Positions 16,261-24,890 are shown, counted from the first letter of the stretch. The stretch is 40,900 bases of DNA from Lachnospiraceae bacterium (GCA_009911505.1 QXXL01000160.1:1-40900); one strand, 5' to 3'. Numbers and translations are program-made. Notes: generated from the letters alone by a model not told the origin.

Positions 16261-17562
16261 GTGGGAAAATGGGTGAAGAATACAACCATGTTAGCTGTGG
16301 TTGGGTTGCTTTTTGCAGGGCTTTGCGCTTGTGGGAAAGATAATTCAGGCGTCAACCTCGTCCCTAATAACAATCAGGAAGAGAAAATGGTGAATTTGTA
16401 TGCGCCGATGGGAAAATCCAGTGCAGATGCAGATAACGTGTCTATGACGGCGCAGGAGATGACAATATTGCTGGCGGAAGAAAAGCTGGGGTTAAGGATT
16501 AATTTTAGGAGCTATCTGGCAGAGGACTACAAGGATAAGACGTATGACCAGGTCGCTGTGGAACGTGTGCACAGCAATATGGATGATTTTTATTTGCTGA
16601 ACCCAGATGTCATACAGGCGCTTGGGGCAGAAGGGAAACTGGCGGATTTATCAGGCCTTAAAAATGTAGAAAATCTAAGGGATGTTGTAAAAACAGCGAA
16701 TACGGTGGACGGCAAGCTGGTAGCGATCCCACAGGAAATCGTGGCGAATGGATTATTTGTCAACGAAGATATGTTTAAGCGTTACAAATTAAAATTGCCG
16801 GAAACGCCGGAAGATCTGCTGGAATGCTGCAGGGTTTTTAAGGAAAATGGAATTGAGACGCCAATTGGCGCAAACCGTTGGTGGCTGGAGAATTTTGTCT
16901 TTGCACAGGCATATGCCGAGCTTTACAACGGGGGAAACACACAGGCAGAAATTGAAGCCCTAAACAATGGGGAAGCAAAGTACAGCGATTATATGCGGCC
17001 AGGCTTTGAATTTTTGAAACAGCTGATTGATTTGGAGTATATTGACGCTAAGGCAGCGTATACCTGTGAAGCAATTGACGGGGAAGGTCCGGATTTTCTG
17101 GCACAGAAAACACCGATTGTCATGGCATACTGGAGCGCCGCCAACGTGGATACGGCATATGGGGCGACAGATTTTTCATTGAAAGTTATTGGGTTCCCAA
17201 GCAGCCTTGGTCCGATGCCAGTTGTATCTATGACCGGGTATGGGGTTGGTGTAGATGCAGAGAATGCAGATGATGCGCTAGATGTGATGAATGTGCTGAT
17301 TTCGGATGAAGCGCTTAAACTATATGCAGAAGAGAATAATGTCATTTCTCCATCCAAAAATGTGGAAGTGGAATGTAAGGATGCCTTAAAGCCTTTAAAT
17401 GACAGGGTAAACGAGGGAATTTATGTATTAGGGTCAAATGCCAGCATGAAAGTGGAGCAGTGGGGAAATACCTGTATGATTGTCAGGGAGCTGTTAAATG
17501 GGGCTTCGGTTGAGGAGTGCCTGGCAGAGTTTGACCGTTTGCAGGAGGAATCTTTGCAGTAA
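16261..17562 (+). CDS. Extracellular solute-binding lipoprotein (ABC type 1-like)
   Basis: A 433-residue lipoprotein beginning with GTG after AGGAGGA (16247-16253). A basic N-terminus and hydrophobic stretch (8-21) end in a lipobox-like LCAC with Cys24 as the lipidated residue. The mature part has the two-lobe layout of sugar-type binding proteins, including DGKLVAIPQEIVANGLFVNEDMF (about 142-164). No permease or ATPase gene is adjacent; the gene is instead coupled to the hybrid kinase 12 bases upstream. It may present a ligand to the kinase sensor rather than feed a transporter. Ligand unknown. Confidence 0.87.
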   Translation: MGKWVKNTTMLAVVGLLFAGLCACGKDNSGVNLVPNNNQEEKMVNLYAPMGKSSADADNVSMTAQEMTILLAEEKLGLRINFRSYLAEDYKDKTYDQVAVERVHSNMDDFYLLNPDVIQALGAEGKLADLSGLKNVENLRDVVKTANTVDGKLVAIPQEIVANGLFVNEDMFKRYKLKLPETPEDLLECCRVFKENGIETPIGANRWWLENFVFAQAYAELYNGGNTQAEIEALNNGEAKYSDYMRPGFEFLKQLIDLEYIDAKAAYTCEAIDGEGPDFLAQKTPIVMAYWSAANVDTAYGATDFSLKVIGFPSSLGPMPVVSMTGYGVGVDAENADDALDVMNVLISDEALKLYAEENNVISPSKNVEVECKDALKPLNDRVNEGIYVLGSNASMKVEQWGNTCMIVRELLNGASVEECLAEFDRLQEESLQ

Positions 17563-17565
17563 AGC

Positions 17566-17595
17566 TTGTAATTTCCCCGGTACTTGATGTATAAT
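17566..17595 (+). promoter_or_regulatory. Promoter of the Na/Pi cotransporter gene
   Basis: TTGTAA (17566-17571) and TATAAT (17590-17595), spacing 18, with an extended TG before the -10. Confidence 0.75.
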
Positions 17596-17666
17596 GTCCC
17601 ATGGATGAAAAATAACAGTGACTGAATACCGATCACAGACGCAATACAGATGATGAGGGCACTATT

Positions 17667-19451
17667 ATGGGAATAACTATGGTATTATCGCTTTTAAGCG
17701 GTATCGCGTTGTTTTTGTTTGGCATGTCCCTGATGGGGGACGGATTGAAACGGATTGCAGGCAACAAGCTGGAACTAATCCTTTACCGGCTGACAAATAC
17801 CCCGCTCAAGGGTGTGCTGCTAGGGGCGGGCGTTACGGCAATTATCCAGTCCTCCTCCGCTACCACGGTGATGGTTGTAGGATTTGTAAATTCTGGCATG
17901 ATGAAGGTTTCCCAGGCGATAGGCATTATTATGGGGGCGAACATTGGAACAAGCATCACAGGATGGATTTTGTGCCTTTCCTATGTGCAGGGCTCGGGTG
18001 GGATTGCACAGCTTTTGTCAACGGCTACGATTTCTGCAATCGTTGCAATCATAGGTATTATCTTTAAGATGTTTGTGAAAAAACAGGTTTACAATGAAGT
18101 GGGCGATATTATGCTCGGCTTTTCTATCCTGATGGTAGGGATGCAGAATATGAGCGGGGCGGTGGCGCCGCTTCGGGAAAGCGAGCGGTTTGTAAATGCG
18201 CTGACTATGTTTTCCAATCCCTTAGCGGGGATTTTGGCGGGGATTTTATTTACGGCGGTTTTACAGAGTGCGTCCGCTTCCGTTGGGATATTGCAGGCGT
18301 TATCAGTAACAGGTACAATCCATTTTGCTACGGCGCTGCCGATTACGATGGGTATAGGTGTTGGGGCATCCTGCCCGGTTTTGCTTTCTTCGATCGGGAC
18401 GAACAAAAACGGAAAACGGACGGCGTTAGTGTATTTGGTAAACGATCTGTTTGGTATGATTGTCTGGTCTGTCATTTTTTATACTGTGCATGCGTTTGTG
18501 CATTTTGATTTTATGGATATGACAATGGGGCCTGTAGAGATTGCGATGATGAATACCGTTTTCCGTATGGCTACGATATTTATGCTTCTGCCCTGGATGA
18601 AATGGATTGAACGCCTGGTGTTTTGGCTTGTAAAGGATGCCGGGGAAGACGGCGGGGAGCAGGCGGATTTTGAGCTGCTTGAAGAGCGGTTTTTAGAGTA
18701 CCCGGCGATTGCGATTAACCAGAGCCATAAGGCGATGAACGGGATGGCCAGGAATGCAAAGAAGAACATCGGGCGTGCATTCCTTTTGATGGAGCAATAT
18801 TCCCAGGATAAATTTCAGGAAATTTTAGAAAAGGAAAACCTGATTGACAAATACGAGGATCGCTTGGGCACTTATTTGATGCAGCTGACTGGAAAAGCGA
18901 TGAATGTAAGCCAGACGAAACAGGTATCAAAATTTTTACATACGCTCAGTGATTTTGAACGGCTGGGCGACCATGCGGAAAATATTGCATGGGTGGCAAA
19001 GGAATTATATGAAAAGAAAATGGAATTTTCCGAACGGGCGCAATATGAAATCGACATACTGCAAAGTGCGGTGCAGGAGATTTTGGATTTGACGGCAGAT
19101 GCTTTTTATGAGGATGATATAAATACTGCGGTAAAGGTGGAGCCGCTTCGGAATGTGATAAGCATTTTGTGCGACGAGCTTAAAAGTAAGCATATTACAA
19201 GGCTGCGCACCGGGAAATGCAAGCTAAAGCAGAGCTTTGCATTTAACGATCTGCTGAATAATTTTGAACGCATTGCCGCGCATTGTTCCAATATTGCAGT
19301 GGCAATGATTGAGCTGGAGGCTGAGGATTTCGGGACGCACGCTTACCTGCGCAATGTAAAGGGAGTAAAAAATGCGGGTTACACCCGGCAATTTGAAGAA
19401 TATGAAAAAAAATACGACATCAGCAAATTTAAGAAAAGTAAGAAAAAGTGA
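17667..19451 (+). CDS. Na/Pi cotransporter family protein with PhoU-like domain
   Basis: A 594-residue membrane protein of the NptA/PNaS family. The first about 310 residues hold eight or so hydrophobic segments arranged as two repeats, each with the diagnostic QSSSA-type motif (IIQSSSATTVM and VLQSASASVGI). A cytoplasmic C-terminal PhoU-like helical domain follows (about 340-550, with NAEN/ERLGDHAENI and FERIAAHCSNIA). It probably moves phosphate or another anion with sodium. The ATG at 17667 has GAGGG 8 bases upstream and the gene has its own promoter. The final 80 bases overlap the next gene in another frame. Confidence 0.93.
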   Translation: MGITMVLSLLSGIALFLFGMSLMGDGLKRIAGNKLELILYRLTNTPLKGVLLGAGVTAIIQSSSATTVMVVGFVNSGMMKVSQAIGIIMGANIGTSITGWILCLSYVQGSGGIAQLLSTATISAIVAIIGIIFKMFVKKQVYNEVGDIMLGFSILMVGMQNMSGAVAPLRESERFVNALTMFSNPLAGILAGILFTAVLQSASASVGILQALSVTGTIHFATALPITMGIGVGASCPVLLSSIGTNKNGKRTALVYLVNDLFGMIVWSVIFYTVHAFVHFDFMDMTMGPVEIAMMNTVFRMATIFMLLPWMKWIERLVFWLVKDAGEDGGEQADFELLEERFLEYPAIAINQSHKAMNGMARNAKKNIGRAFLLMEQYSQDKFQEILEKENLIDKYEDRLGTYLMQLTGKAMNVSQTKQVSKFLHTLSDFERLGDHAENIAWVAKELYEKKMEFSERAQYEIDILQSAVQEILDLTADAFYEDDINTAVKVEPLRNVISILCDELKSKHITRLRTGKCKLKQSFAFNDLLNNFERIAAHCSNIAVAMIELEAEDFGTHAYLRNVKGVKNAGYTRQFEEYEKKYDISKFKKSKKK

Positions 19452-19920
19452 GAGGCTCGTTTTGGCCTCTCTTTCTTTGGGCGAGCTTAGGCAGATTGAG
19501 GAAGGGGAAGGCGGGTTTTTGATGAAGTCCGTGCTTTCGGAAGCTGTTTTGGGGGCTGTTACGCATAAGATAGCGTGTATGCAGCAGGCTCCTAAGGAGA
19601 CGCATGCGTGGTTTACATACTGGCTGATATCACTGCAGGCAGGCGGGCCGGGGATTGGGGTGATTGGGGGAAAAGGGCTTCCGGATGAAGAGGGGCTTGT
19701 GGAAATTTCGTATGCTGTTGCTAAGGAATGCCGTGGGCGTGGATATGCTGCAGAGGCGCTGGCGGAGTTTTTGGACTGGCTGTATGAGTGGGAATTTGTG
19801 TCTGGTGCAGTGGCTTATATCAAGGAGGGTAATACAGCTTCGCGCAGGGTGGCAGAATCGTGTGGGTTTTTGCATGAAGGAAGGTATGAGGGGTATTTGG
19901 TGTACCGTTATATGTTTTGA
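19372..19920 (+). CDS. GNAT-family N-acetyltransferase
   Basis: A 182-residue protein with the GNAT acetyl-CoA loop CRGRGYAAEAL (about residues 118-128) and the closing NTASRRVAESCGFLHEG. It resembles the RimJ/RimL-type branch that acts on small molecules or protein N-termini; acceptor unknown. With the ATG at 19372, placed 6 bases after AAGGGAG, the gene overlaps the Na/Pi gene by 80 bases. The recognisable domain begins only near SERLVLASLS (residue 27), just past the Na/Pi stop, so the first 25 lysine-rich residues may be an untypical extension. An ATG at 19402 is possible but lacks a good ribosome-binding site. Confidence 0.82.
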   Translation: MRVTPGNLKNMKKNTTSANLRKVRKSERLVLASLSLGELRQIEEGEGGFLMKSVLSEAVLGAVTHKIACMQQAPKETHAWFTYWLISLQAGGPGIGVIGGKGLPDEEGLVEISYAVAKECRGRGYAAEALAEFLDWLYEWEFVSGAVAYIKEGNTASRRVAESCGFLHEGRYEGYLVYRYMF

Positions 19921-19974
19921 AGCCGGACAATCATAAAAAAATGACAATTTTTTCATAATACCCCTTTAATTCTC

Positions 19975-20003
19975 TTGACTCCCAAAAATCAATTTGCTAT
20001 AAT
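19975..20003 (+). promoter_or_regulatory. Near-consensus promoter of the NlpC/P60 gene
   Basis: TTGACT (19975-19980) and TATAAT (19998-20003), spacing 17: the best sigma-A match in the window. The leader to the ATG at 20086 is about 75 bases, AT-rich, without an obvious hairpin. Confidence 0.85.
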
Positions 20004-20085
20004 ACACACGTAATTGATGTAAAACTTTTGTAATATAAAGTAACATATTAAAATTTAATACATAAATTCTGGAGGATAACATTAC

Positions 20086-21243
20086 ATGAACTTGAATCGG
20101 AAAACGCTTCGTATCACAGCATGCAGCATGGTTGCAGCAATCACACTTGGCACTGCGCCAATCAGCGCATTTGCAGATCTTCCGGTAGCAGGCGCTCCTG
20201 CTATCGCATCTATCGCACTTGACAATGGAGAGAAATTTGTCAGCACATCAGCGGGAATATCCCAAAAAGTAGCGGACTGTGTGTCGGCGGCAGCAGAGGA
20301 AGCCGCTATGAAAAAGTCTGAATATGCAGATATTGCTATTGCACAGGTGGACAACTATGTCAATGTCCGGGATGTGGCTGGTGAAGAAGGCAATGTAGTT
20401 GGAAAGCTTTACAATAATTCTGCTGCAACTGTAGAAGCGACAGAAGGGGACTGGTATAAAATTACTTCCGGCAATGTAACCGGATATGTAAAAAGCGAGT
20501 TTGTAGTATGCGGCAATGAAGAGCTTGCCAAAAAAGTAAGCCGCCGGGTAGCAACCGTAGAAACGGAAACCTTGTTTGTGCGTACGGAGCCTACAACAGA
20601 GTCTGAAGTCCTTGGTATGGTTCCGGATCAAGAGGATTTGACTGTTACGGATGAATCTGAGGATGGCTGGACGAAGGTTTCTATTGAAGAAGGCGAAGGA
20701 TATGTTTCCGATGAATATGTAACGAAATCCATCGAATTTGTAACGGCAGAGTCCAAAGAAGAAGAAGAGGCACGCCTTGCCAAGGAAGAAGCAGAACGTA
20801 AAGCAGCTGCAGAAGCGGCTGAGCGGGCAGCAGCTTCTAGATCTGGAAGCGGTTCTTCTAAATCATCTGGTTCAAGCAGGGCATCCTCGCCGGGGAGCTC
20901 TAATGGAAGGGCTGTTGCCAATTATGCATGCCAGTTTGTAGGCAATCCTTATGTATGGGGTGGGGCAAGCCTGACAAACGGTGCGGATTGTTCTGGGTTT
21001 GTTATGGCTGTGTACGCGGCATTTGGCGTAGGCCTTCCGCATTCCTCCTCTGCCCTGGCAGGCGTTGGATACGGGGTTAGCGCATCGGACATGCAGCCGG
21101 GCGATATTGTATGCTATAGCGGGCATGTAGCGATTTACATAGGGAATAATACAATTGTACATGCAAGTACAGAAGCAACGGGGATCAAATATACTTCTCC
21201 AGTGGCTTATAAGCCGATTATAGCGGTGAGGAGAATTTTCTAA
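20086..21243 (+). CDS. Secreted SH3b-NlpC/P60 peptidoglycan hydrolase
   Basis: A 385-residue exported protein. The signal peptide (1-30) ends at AFA-D. Two bacterial SH3 domains follow (about 84-140 and 153-215; VNVRDVAGEEGNVVG and LFVRTEPTTESEVLG), then an Ala/Glu/Lys helical linker and a Ser/Gly linker (about 222-273). The C-terminal NlpC/P60 cysteine peptidase has Cys302 (GADCSGF), His347 (SGHVAIY) and His359 (VHAS). It would cut peptide stems of cell-wall peptidoglycan, with SH3b domains binding the wall. GGAGG lies 10 bases before the ATG. The strong promoter suggests high expression. Confidence 0.95.
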   Translation: MNLNRKTLRITACSMVAAITLGTAPISAFADLPVAGAPAIASIALDNGEKFVSTSAGISQKVADCVSAAAEEAAMKKSEYADIAIAQVDNYVNVRDVAGEEGNVVGKLYNNSAATVEATEGDWYKITSGNVTGYVKSEFVVCGNEELAKKVSRRVATVETETLFVRTEPTTESEVLGMVPDQEDLTVTDESEDGWTKVSIEEGEGYVSDEYVTKSIEFVTAESKEEEEARLAKEEAERKAAAEAAERAAASRSGSGSSKSSGSSRASSPGSSNGRAVANYACQFVGNPYVWGGASLTNGADCSGFVMAVYAAFGVGLPHSSSALAGVGYGVSASDMQPGDIVCYSGHVAIYIGNNTIVHASTEATGIKYTSPVAYKPIIAVRRIF

Positions 21244-21317
21244 ATTATACATAATAACAAGGGCGCTGCCTGTGGGGTTTATGTAAGGGCGTGGACATGC
21301 ATAGGACGGGCGGTTTT

Positions 21318-21365
21318 GTATCAAATTACGGTATAGTTGTTAATAACTATACCGTTTTTTGATAC
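21318..21365. terminator. Bidirectional terminator-like inverted repeat
   Basis: Arms of 21 bases (21318-21338 and 21345-21365) pair with only two mismatches around a GTTAAT loop. The inner 11 bp, ACGGTATAGTT/AACTATACCGT, is perfect and is followed by TTTTTT. It ends the NlpC/P60 transcript. Confidence 0.8.
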
Positions 21366-21873
21366 ATGCATATATTTTAAAATGCAGGCTTTTTCTTGTT
21401 TCCTGCAAAATCCTACGGCTTTCCCGCTTTTAGGTTTTTGTCCATAATGCACAAAATGTACTTTTTTGTCGAATTTGAAATCGTGCCTCCTGGCGTTTAC
21501 TGTGGAAGAATGTGGAAAGTTATCCACTTATGGAAATCCCGGAAAATAGAAAAAAATTCAGTTATACACGAACTTATCCACATTATCCACAAAAATGTGC
21601 ATGGTTTTGTTGTTTATATATTGGATAATTACTGGAAAAAACAAACATATGGTTTGTTAGATTACAATAAAGTTGATAATCCTGCAAAAAAACCAAAAAA
21701 TTGAGTTGATATTTCAAATGTAGAAATATGTCGAATGAAGGTGCAAAAAGTCAGTAATTTGTCGAATTGTGTGAAAATAGTAAAAAAATATGCATTGCCA
21801 AAAACTGTAACCTAATCTTGTGAAATGATGAAAAGAATGCTATACTTTTGCTATAACAATGATGGAGGGCAGC
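21366..21873. promoter_or_regulatory. AT-rich gap with DnaA-box and Spo0A-box clusters
   Basis: A roughly 500-base gap with no credible gene; one short open frame across it has no ribosome-binding site or recognisable product. It holds four DnaA-type boxes: TTATCCACT (21520-21528), TTATACACG (21562-21570) and two perfect, abutting TTATCCACA (21574-21582, 21583-21591). Three TGTCGAA words, the core of the Spo0A box, are at 21467-21473, 21729-21735 and 21760-21766. The stretch 21600-21700 is strongly AT-rich. The assembly is oriC-like, but dnaA, dnaN and rpmH are not here. Confidence 0.6.
21818..21846 (+). promoter_or_regulatory. Promoter of the YcxB-tsaE-tsaB run
   Basis: TTGTGA (21818-21823) and TATACT (21841-21846), spacing 17. 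Transcription would begin near 21853, which favours the ATG at 21874 over the ATG at 21859. Confidence 0.75.
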
Positions 21874-22371
21874 ATGCATACAGAATTTGACATTACATTA
21901 ACCAGTAAGGACATGTACCGTTTTGCCATATACCATGCATATACAGGCAGCCAGGGGATCATTTCAATTTTGATTGCAGCTTTGTGTTTTTTTGTGTCGG
22001 TTCAGACACGCGGTTCGGTAGAGCTGATGTACACGATCTTATATGCGGTATTCGGCGCTGTCATTTTAGTATATCTGCCGGTTCAGCTTTACCTGCGGTC
22101 TAAGCGGCAGTTTATGTTATCAGAGGCGCTGCGCCGCCCATTGCATTACCGTGTGGATGGGGAGGGGATACATACCTCTCAGGATGGCGCTGCTGCGGAT
22201 TTGCCGTGGGACCGGGTTTATAAGGTGGTTTCGGCCGGGGGCCATATACTGGTTTACAGCAGCCGCGTTAACGCCTATATTATCCCCAAAAGCCAGATAG
22301 GGGAGCAGTATGGGGTATTTTTACAGATTGCAGGCGGGCATTTGCCCAAATACAGATATAAGGTGAAATAA
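21874..22371 (+). CDS. YcxB-like membrane protein
   Basis: A 165-residue protein with two hydrophobic segments (about residues 24-41 and 51-69 of this start) followed by a soluble domain with RVDGEGIHTSQDGAAADLPWDRVYKVV and IIPKSQIG, the pattern of the YcxB-like family of unknown function. The ATG at 21874 is chosen because GGAGGG (21864-21869) precedes it by 4 bases; ATGs at 21859 and 21862 lie at or within this site. Its stop is directly followed by the tsaE ATG, so it leads the t6A gene run. Confidence 0.8.
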   Translation: MHTEFDITLTSKDMYRFAIYHAYTGSQGIISILIAALCFFVSVQTRGSVELMYTILYAVFGAVILVYLPVQLYLRSKRQFMLSEALRRPLHYRVDGEGIHTSQDGAAADLPWDRVYKVVSAGGHILVYSSRVNAYIIPKSQIGEQYGVFLQIAGGHLPKYRYKVK

Positions 22372-22836
22372 ATGGCAGAGGACAATATACAAAAAGTAAA
22401 ACAGCAAGTTATAGAGGCTAATTCCCCCGAAGAGACATTTGCCGTGGGAATGCGTTTTGGGCAGCAGGCCAGGCCCGGGGATGTATGTATCTTAACGGGG
22501 GATCTGGGTGTTGGCAAAACAGTGTTTACCCAAGGGGTTGCGGCGGGGCTTGGGATAAACGAGCCTGTCGTCAGCCCGACATTTACTATAGTACAGCCTT
22601 ATGAAAGCGGAAGGCTGCCGTTTTACCATTTTGATGTTTACCGGATTGGGGATTTGGAGGAAATGGACGAAATCGGGTACGAGGATTATTTTTATGGCGG
22701 AGGGCTTTCTATTGTGGAATGGGGCAGCCGGATTGAGGAGCTTTTGCCCCCATGCCATAAAGAGGTTATGATTGAAAAAGATTTGGATAAGGGGTTTGAT
22801 TACCGCAAAATTATAATTACAGAGGTAGGCACATGA
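22372..22836 (+). CDS. tsaE: tRNA t6A biosynthesis ATPase TsaE
   Basis: A 154-residue P-loop protein with Walker A GDLGVGKT (about residues 43-50), the VVSPTFTIVQPYE segment and HFDVYRI, all hallmarks of TsaE. It powers the TsaB-TsaD cycle that adds the threonylcarbamoyl group to A37 of ANN-decoding tRNAs. Length is typical. The start follows the upstream stop with no gap, with AAGGTG in the upstream gene as ribosome-binding site, and the gene overlaps tsaB by 4 bases. Confidence 0.96.
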   Translation: MAEDNIQKVKQQVIEANSPEETFAVGMRFGQQARPGDVCILTGDLGVGKTVFTQGVAAGLGINEPVVSPTFTIVQPYESGRLPFYHFDVYRIGDLEEMDEIGYEDYFYGGGLSIVEWGSRIEELLPPCHKEVMIEKDLDKGFDYRKIIITEVGT

Positions 22837-23543
22837 AATTATTAGCGATAGACAGTTCAGGCCTTGTGGCAAGTGTGGCGGTGGTCTGTGACGAGGAACT
22901 GATTGGGGAATTTACCGTCAATTATAAAAAAACGCATTCTCAGACTCTTTTGCCAATGCTGCACAGGCTGGCAGAAATGACAGAGCTGGATTTAGGCAGC
23001 CTGGATGCCATTGCCGTGGCGGGCGGGCCGGGTTCTTTTACCGGGCTTCGGATAGGGTCGGCTACAGTTAAGGGGCTTGCTTTGGCGCTTGACAAGCCGG
23101 TAGTTGAGGTTCCGACTGTGGATGCTATTGCATATAACCTGGCAGGGCATAGGGATCTGGTATGCCCACTGATGGATGCAAGGAGGAACCAGACGTATAC
23201 CGGGCTGTACCGTTTTTGTGGCAACCGTATGGAAACGGTAAAATCGCAGTGTGCGGTTGATATTGGGGAGATTCTAGCCGAAATAAACCATACAGGGACT
23301 CCTGTTGTTTTTCTGGGGGACGGCGTTAAGGTGTTTGGGGAGTACTTGTCTGAGCATTGCTGTGTCCCTTACCTGTTTGCACCGCCTCACTTGAATAAGC
23401 AGAGGGCGGGCGCACTTGCAGCGCTGGCGGCGCAATATTACAAAGAAGGAAAAACCGTAACGGCGGATGCGCATAAGCCGGATTATTTGCGGCTTTCCCA
23501 GGCTGAGCGGGAAAGGAAGGCAAAGCTTTATGCCGGGCATTAG
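22833..23543 (+). CDS. tsaB: tRNA t6A biosynthesis protein TsaB
   Basis: A 236-residue ASKHA-fold protein: the N-terminal LLAIDSSGLVASVAVV and the AVAGGPGSFTGLRIG block (about residues 61-75) are characteristic. It pairs with TsaD as the non-catalytic partner. Translation is coupled to tsaE through ATGA and the 3' end overlaps rimI by 14 bases. The C-terminus (about 195-236) is the variable part of the family. Confidence 0.95.
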   Translation: MKLLAIDSSGLVASVAVVCDEELIGEFTVNYKKTHSQTLLPMLHRLAEMTELDLGSLDAIAVAGGPGSFTGLRIGSATVKGLALALDKPVVEVPTVDAIAYNLAGHRDLVCPLMDARRNQTYTGLYRFCGNRMETVKSQCAVDIGEILAEINHTGTPVVFLGDGVKVFGEYLSEHCCVPYLFAPPHLNKQRAGALAALAAQYYKEGKTVTADAHKPDYLRLSQAERERKAKLYAGH

Positions 23544-23982
23544 AAGAATGGTACAAACAGATCTGGAGCAGGTAGCGGTAATTGCAGCGGGCTTATTTAC
23601 ACAGCCATGGGACAGGCAGGGATTTGCAGACGCACTGCCGCTTGAGAGCGCCTGCTTTCTGGTTGCGGCAGAAGGGGATAAGGTGCTTGGATACTGCGGG
23701 CTTTATATGGCTGCGGACGAAGGGGAGGTTATCAATGTTGCCGTGGCAAAAGCGTCGCAGGGGAAAGGCATAGCGTCCCGGCTGATGGATGCTTTGTTGG
23801 ATGAGGGGCACGCCCGCGGTGTACACCGTTTTTTTTTGGAAGTGCGTGTTTCAAATGATGCGGCAATCCGTTTATACGAAAAATACGGGTTTAAAAAACA
23901 GGGGATCCGGAAGCATTTTTATATCCTGCCAGACGAAGATGCTTATCTTATGAACCGGATAGAAGAGGAGGGAATATGTTAG
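23530..23982 (+). CDS. rimI: Ribosomal protein bS18-type N-alpha-acetyltransferase RimI
   Basis: A 150-residue GNAT enzyme that acetylates the N-terminal Ala of ribosomal protein S18 in the best-known member. It has the order FTQPWDRQGF, then VAVAKASQGKGIASRLMDALL (acetyl-CoA loop QGKGIA), FFLEVRVSNDAAIRLYEKYGF, typical of RimI. The ATG at 23530 lies inside the tsaB end, 10 bases after GGAAGG; ATG 23548 would avoid the overlap but lacks a ribosome-binding site. Position next to tsaB and tsaE is a common arrangement. Confidence 0.93.
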   Translation: MPGIRRMVQTDLEQVAVIAAGLFTQPWDRQGFADALPLESACFLVAAEGDKVLGYCGLYMAADEGEVINVAVAKASQGKGIASRLMDALLDEGHARGVHRFFLEVRVSNDAAIRLYEKYGFKKQGIRKHFYILPDEDAYLMNRIEEEGIC

Positions 23983-24887
23983 ATGTCTGTTTACTTGGGA
24001 CGGCGGGTATGATGCCGCTGCCGCACCGGTGGCTAACGGCTATGCTTACGAGATATAATGGCTGCAGCCTCCTTATCGACTGCGGCGAGGGTACGCAGAT
24101 TGCTATGAAGGAACAGGGGCTTAGCTTTAAGCCGGTAGACGTGATATGCTTTACACATTACCATGCGGACCATATTAGCGGCCTGCCTGGGTTTTTGCTT
24201 ACGATGGGCAATGCGGAGCGGACAGGGCCTTTGGATATGATAGGCCCTAAAGGGCTTGCACGGGTAGTTGGGGCACTGCGTACGATTGCGCCGGAGCTGC
24301 CGTTTGAAATCCGTTACCATGAGCTTACAGAGCCTGCGGAGGATATCAGCTTGTCAGGCTATCAAATCCATGCATTCCGTGTGAACCATAATGTCCCCTG
24401 CTATGGATACAGCCTTTCCATCCCTAGAAAAGGCAAATTTGACGTAGCGCGGGCCAATGGGCAGCAGATCCCCAAACGGCTCTGGAACCGTCTGCAGCAC
24501 GGGCATACAATAGAAGAAGGCGGAAAGGTTTATACGCCTGACATGGTCCTTGGGCCGCCGCGCAAAGGCATTAAGGTCACATACTGCACGGACAGCAGGC
24601 CTACGGAAGGGATTGTTAAGGCAGCCCAAGGATCAGATTTATTTATCTGTGAAGGGATGTACGCAGAAAAGGAAAAGCAGGAAAAGGCGCGGCAGTATAA
24701 ACACATGACGTTTTACGAAGCTGCAAAGCTGGCAAAGGATGCGGCGGTAAAAGAACTCTGGCTGACCCATTTTAGCCCGTCTTTGGTTGGCGCCGAGTCC
24801 TATATGCCGCAGGTAAGGCAGATATTTGGCGCATCCAGCCTTGGATTTGACGGGCGCGCCGTAGAATTGGATTTTGAGGAGGAATAG
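23976..24887 (+). CDS. rnz: Ribonuclease Z (tRNA 3' processing)
   Basis: A 303-residue metallo-beta-lactamase nuclease that trims tRNA 3' ends. The metal motif THYHADH (His61, His63, Asp65, His66) and the N-terminal LLGTAGMMPLPHR are diagnostic of the short RNase Z form, whose length it matches. It lacks the AxDxR-type tail in its simplest form but has TYCTDSRPTEG around residue 207. It starts 7 bases inside rimI after GAGGAGG. Its insertion between rimI and tsaD ties tRNA maturation to tRNA modification. Confidence 0.93.
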   Translation: MLDVCLLGTAGMMPLPHRWLTAMLTRYNGCSLLIDCGEGTQIAMKEQGLSFKPVDVICFTHYHADHISGLPGFLLTMGNAERTGPLDMIGPKGLARVVGALRTIAPELPFEIRYHELTEPAEDISLSGYQIHAFRVNHNVPCYGYSLSIPRKGKFDVARANGQQIPKRLWNRLQHGHTIEEGGKVYTPDMVLGPPRKGIKVTYCTDSRPTEGIVKAAQGSDLFICEGMYAEKEKQEKARQYKHMTFYEAAKLAKDAAVKELWLTHFSPSLVGAESYMPQVRQIFGASSLGFDGRAVELDFEEE

Positions 24888-24890
24888 CCG

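Noticed and set aside
21334..21350. TTGTTAA word as a second Rex site
   Set aside because: It is the loop and arm of the terminator palindrome, and the second half-site spacing does not fit the Rex consensus.
21396..21704. A 102-codon + strand open frame in the DnaA/Spo0A gap
   Set aside because: It runs through the DnaA boxes, has no ribosome-binding site, and its translation is low-complexity and unlike any family I know.
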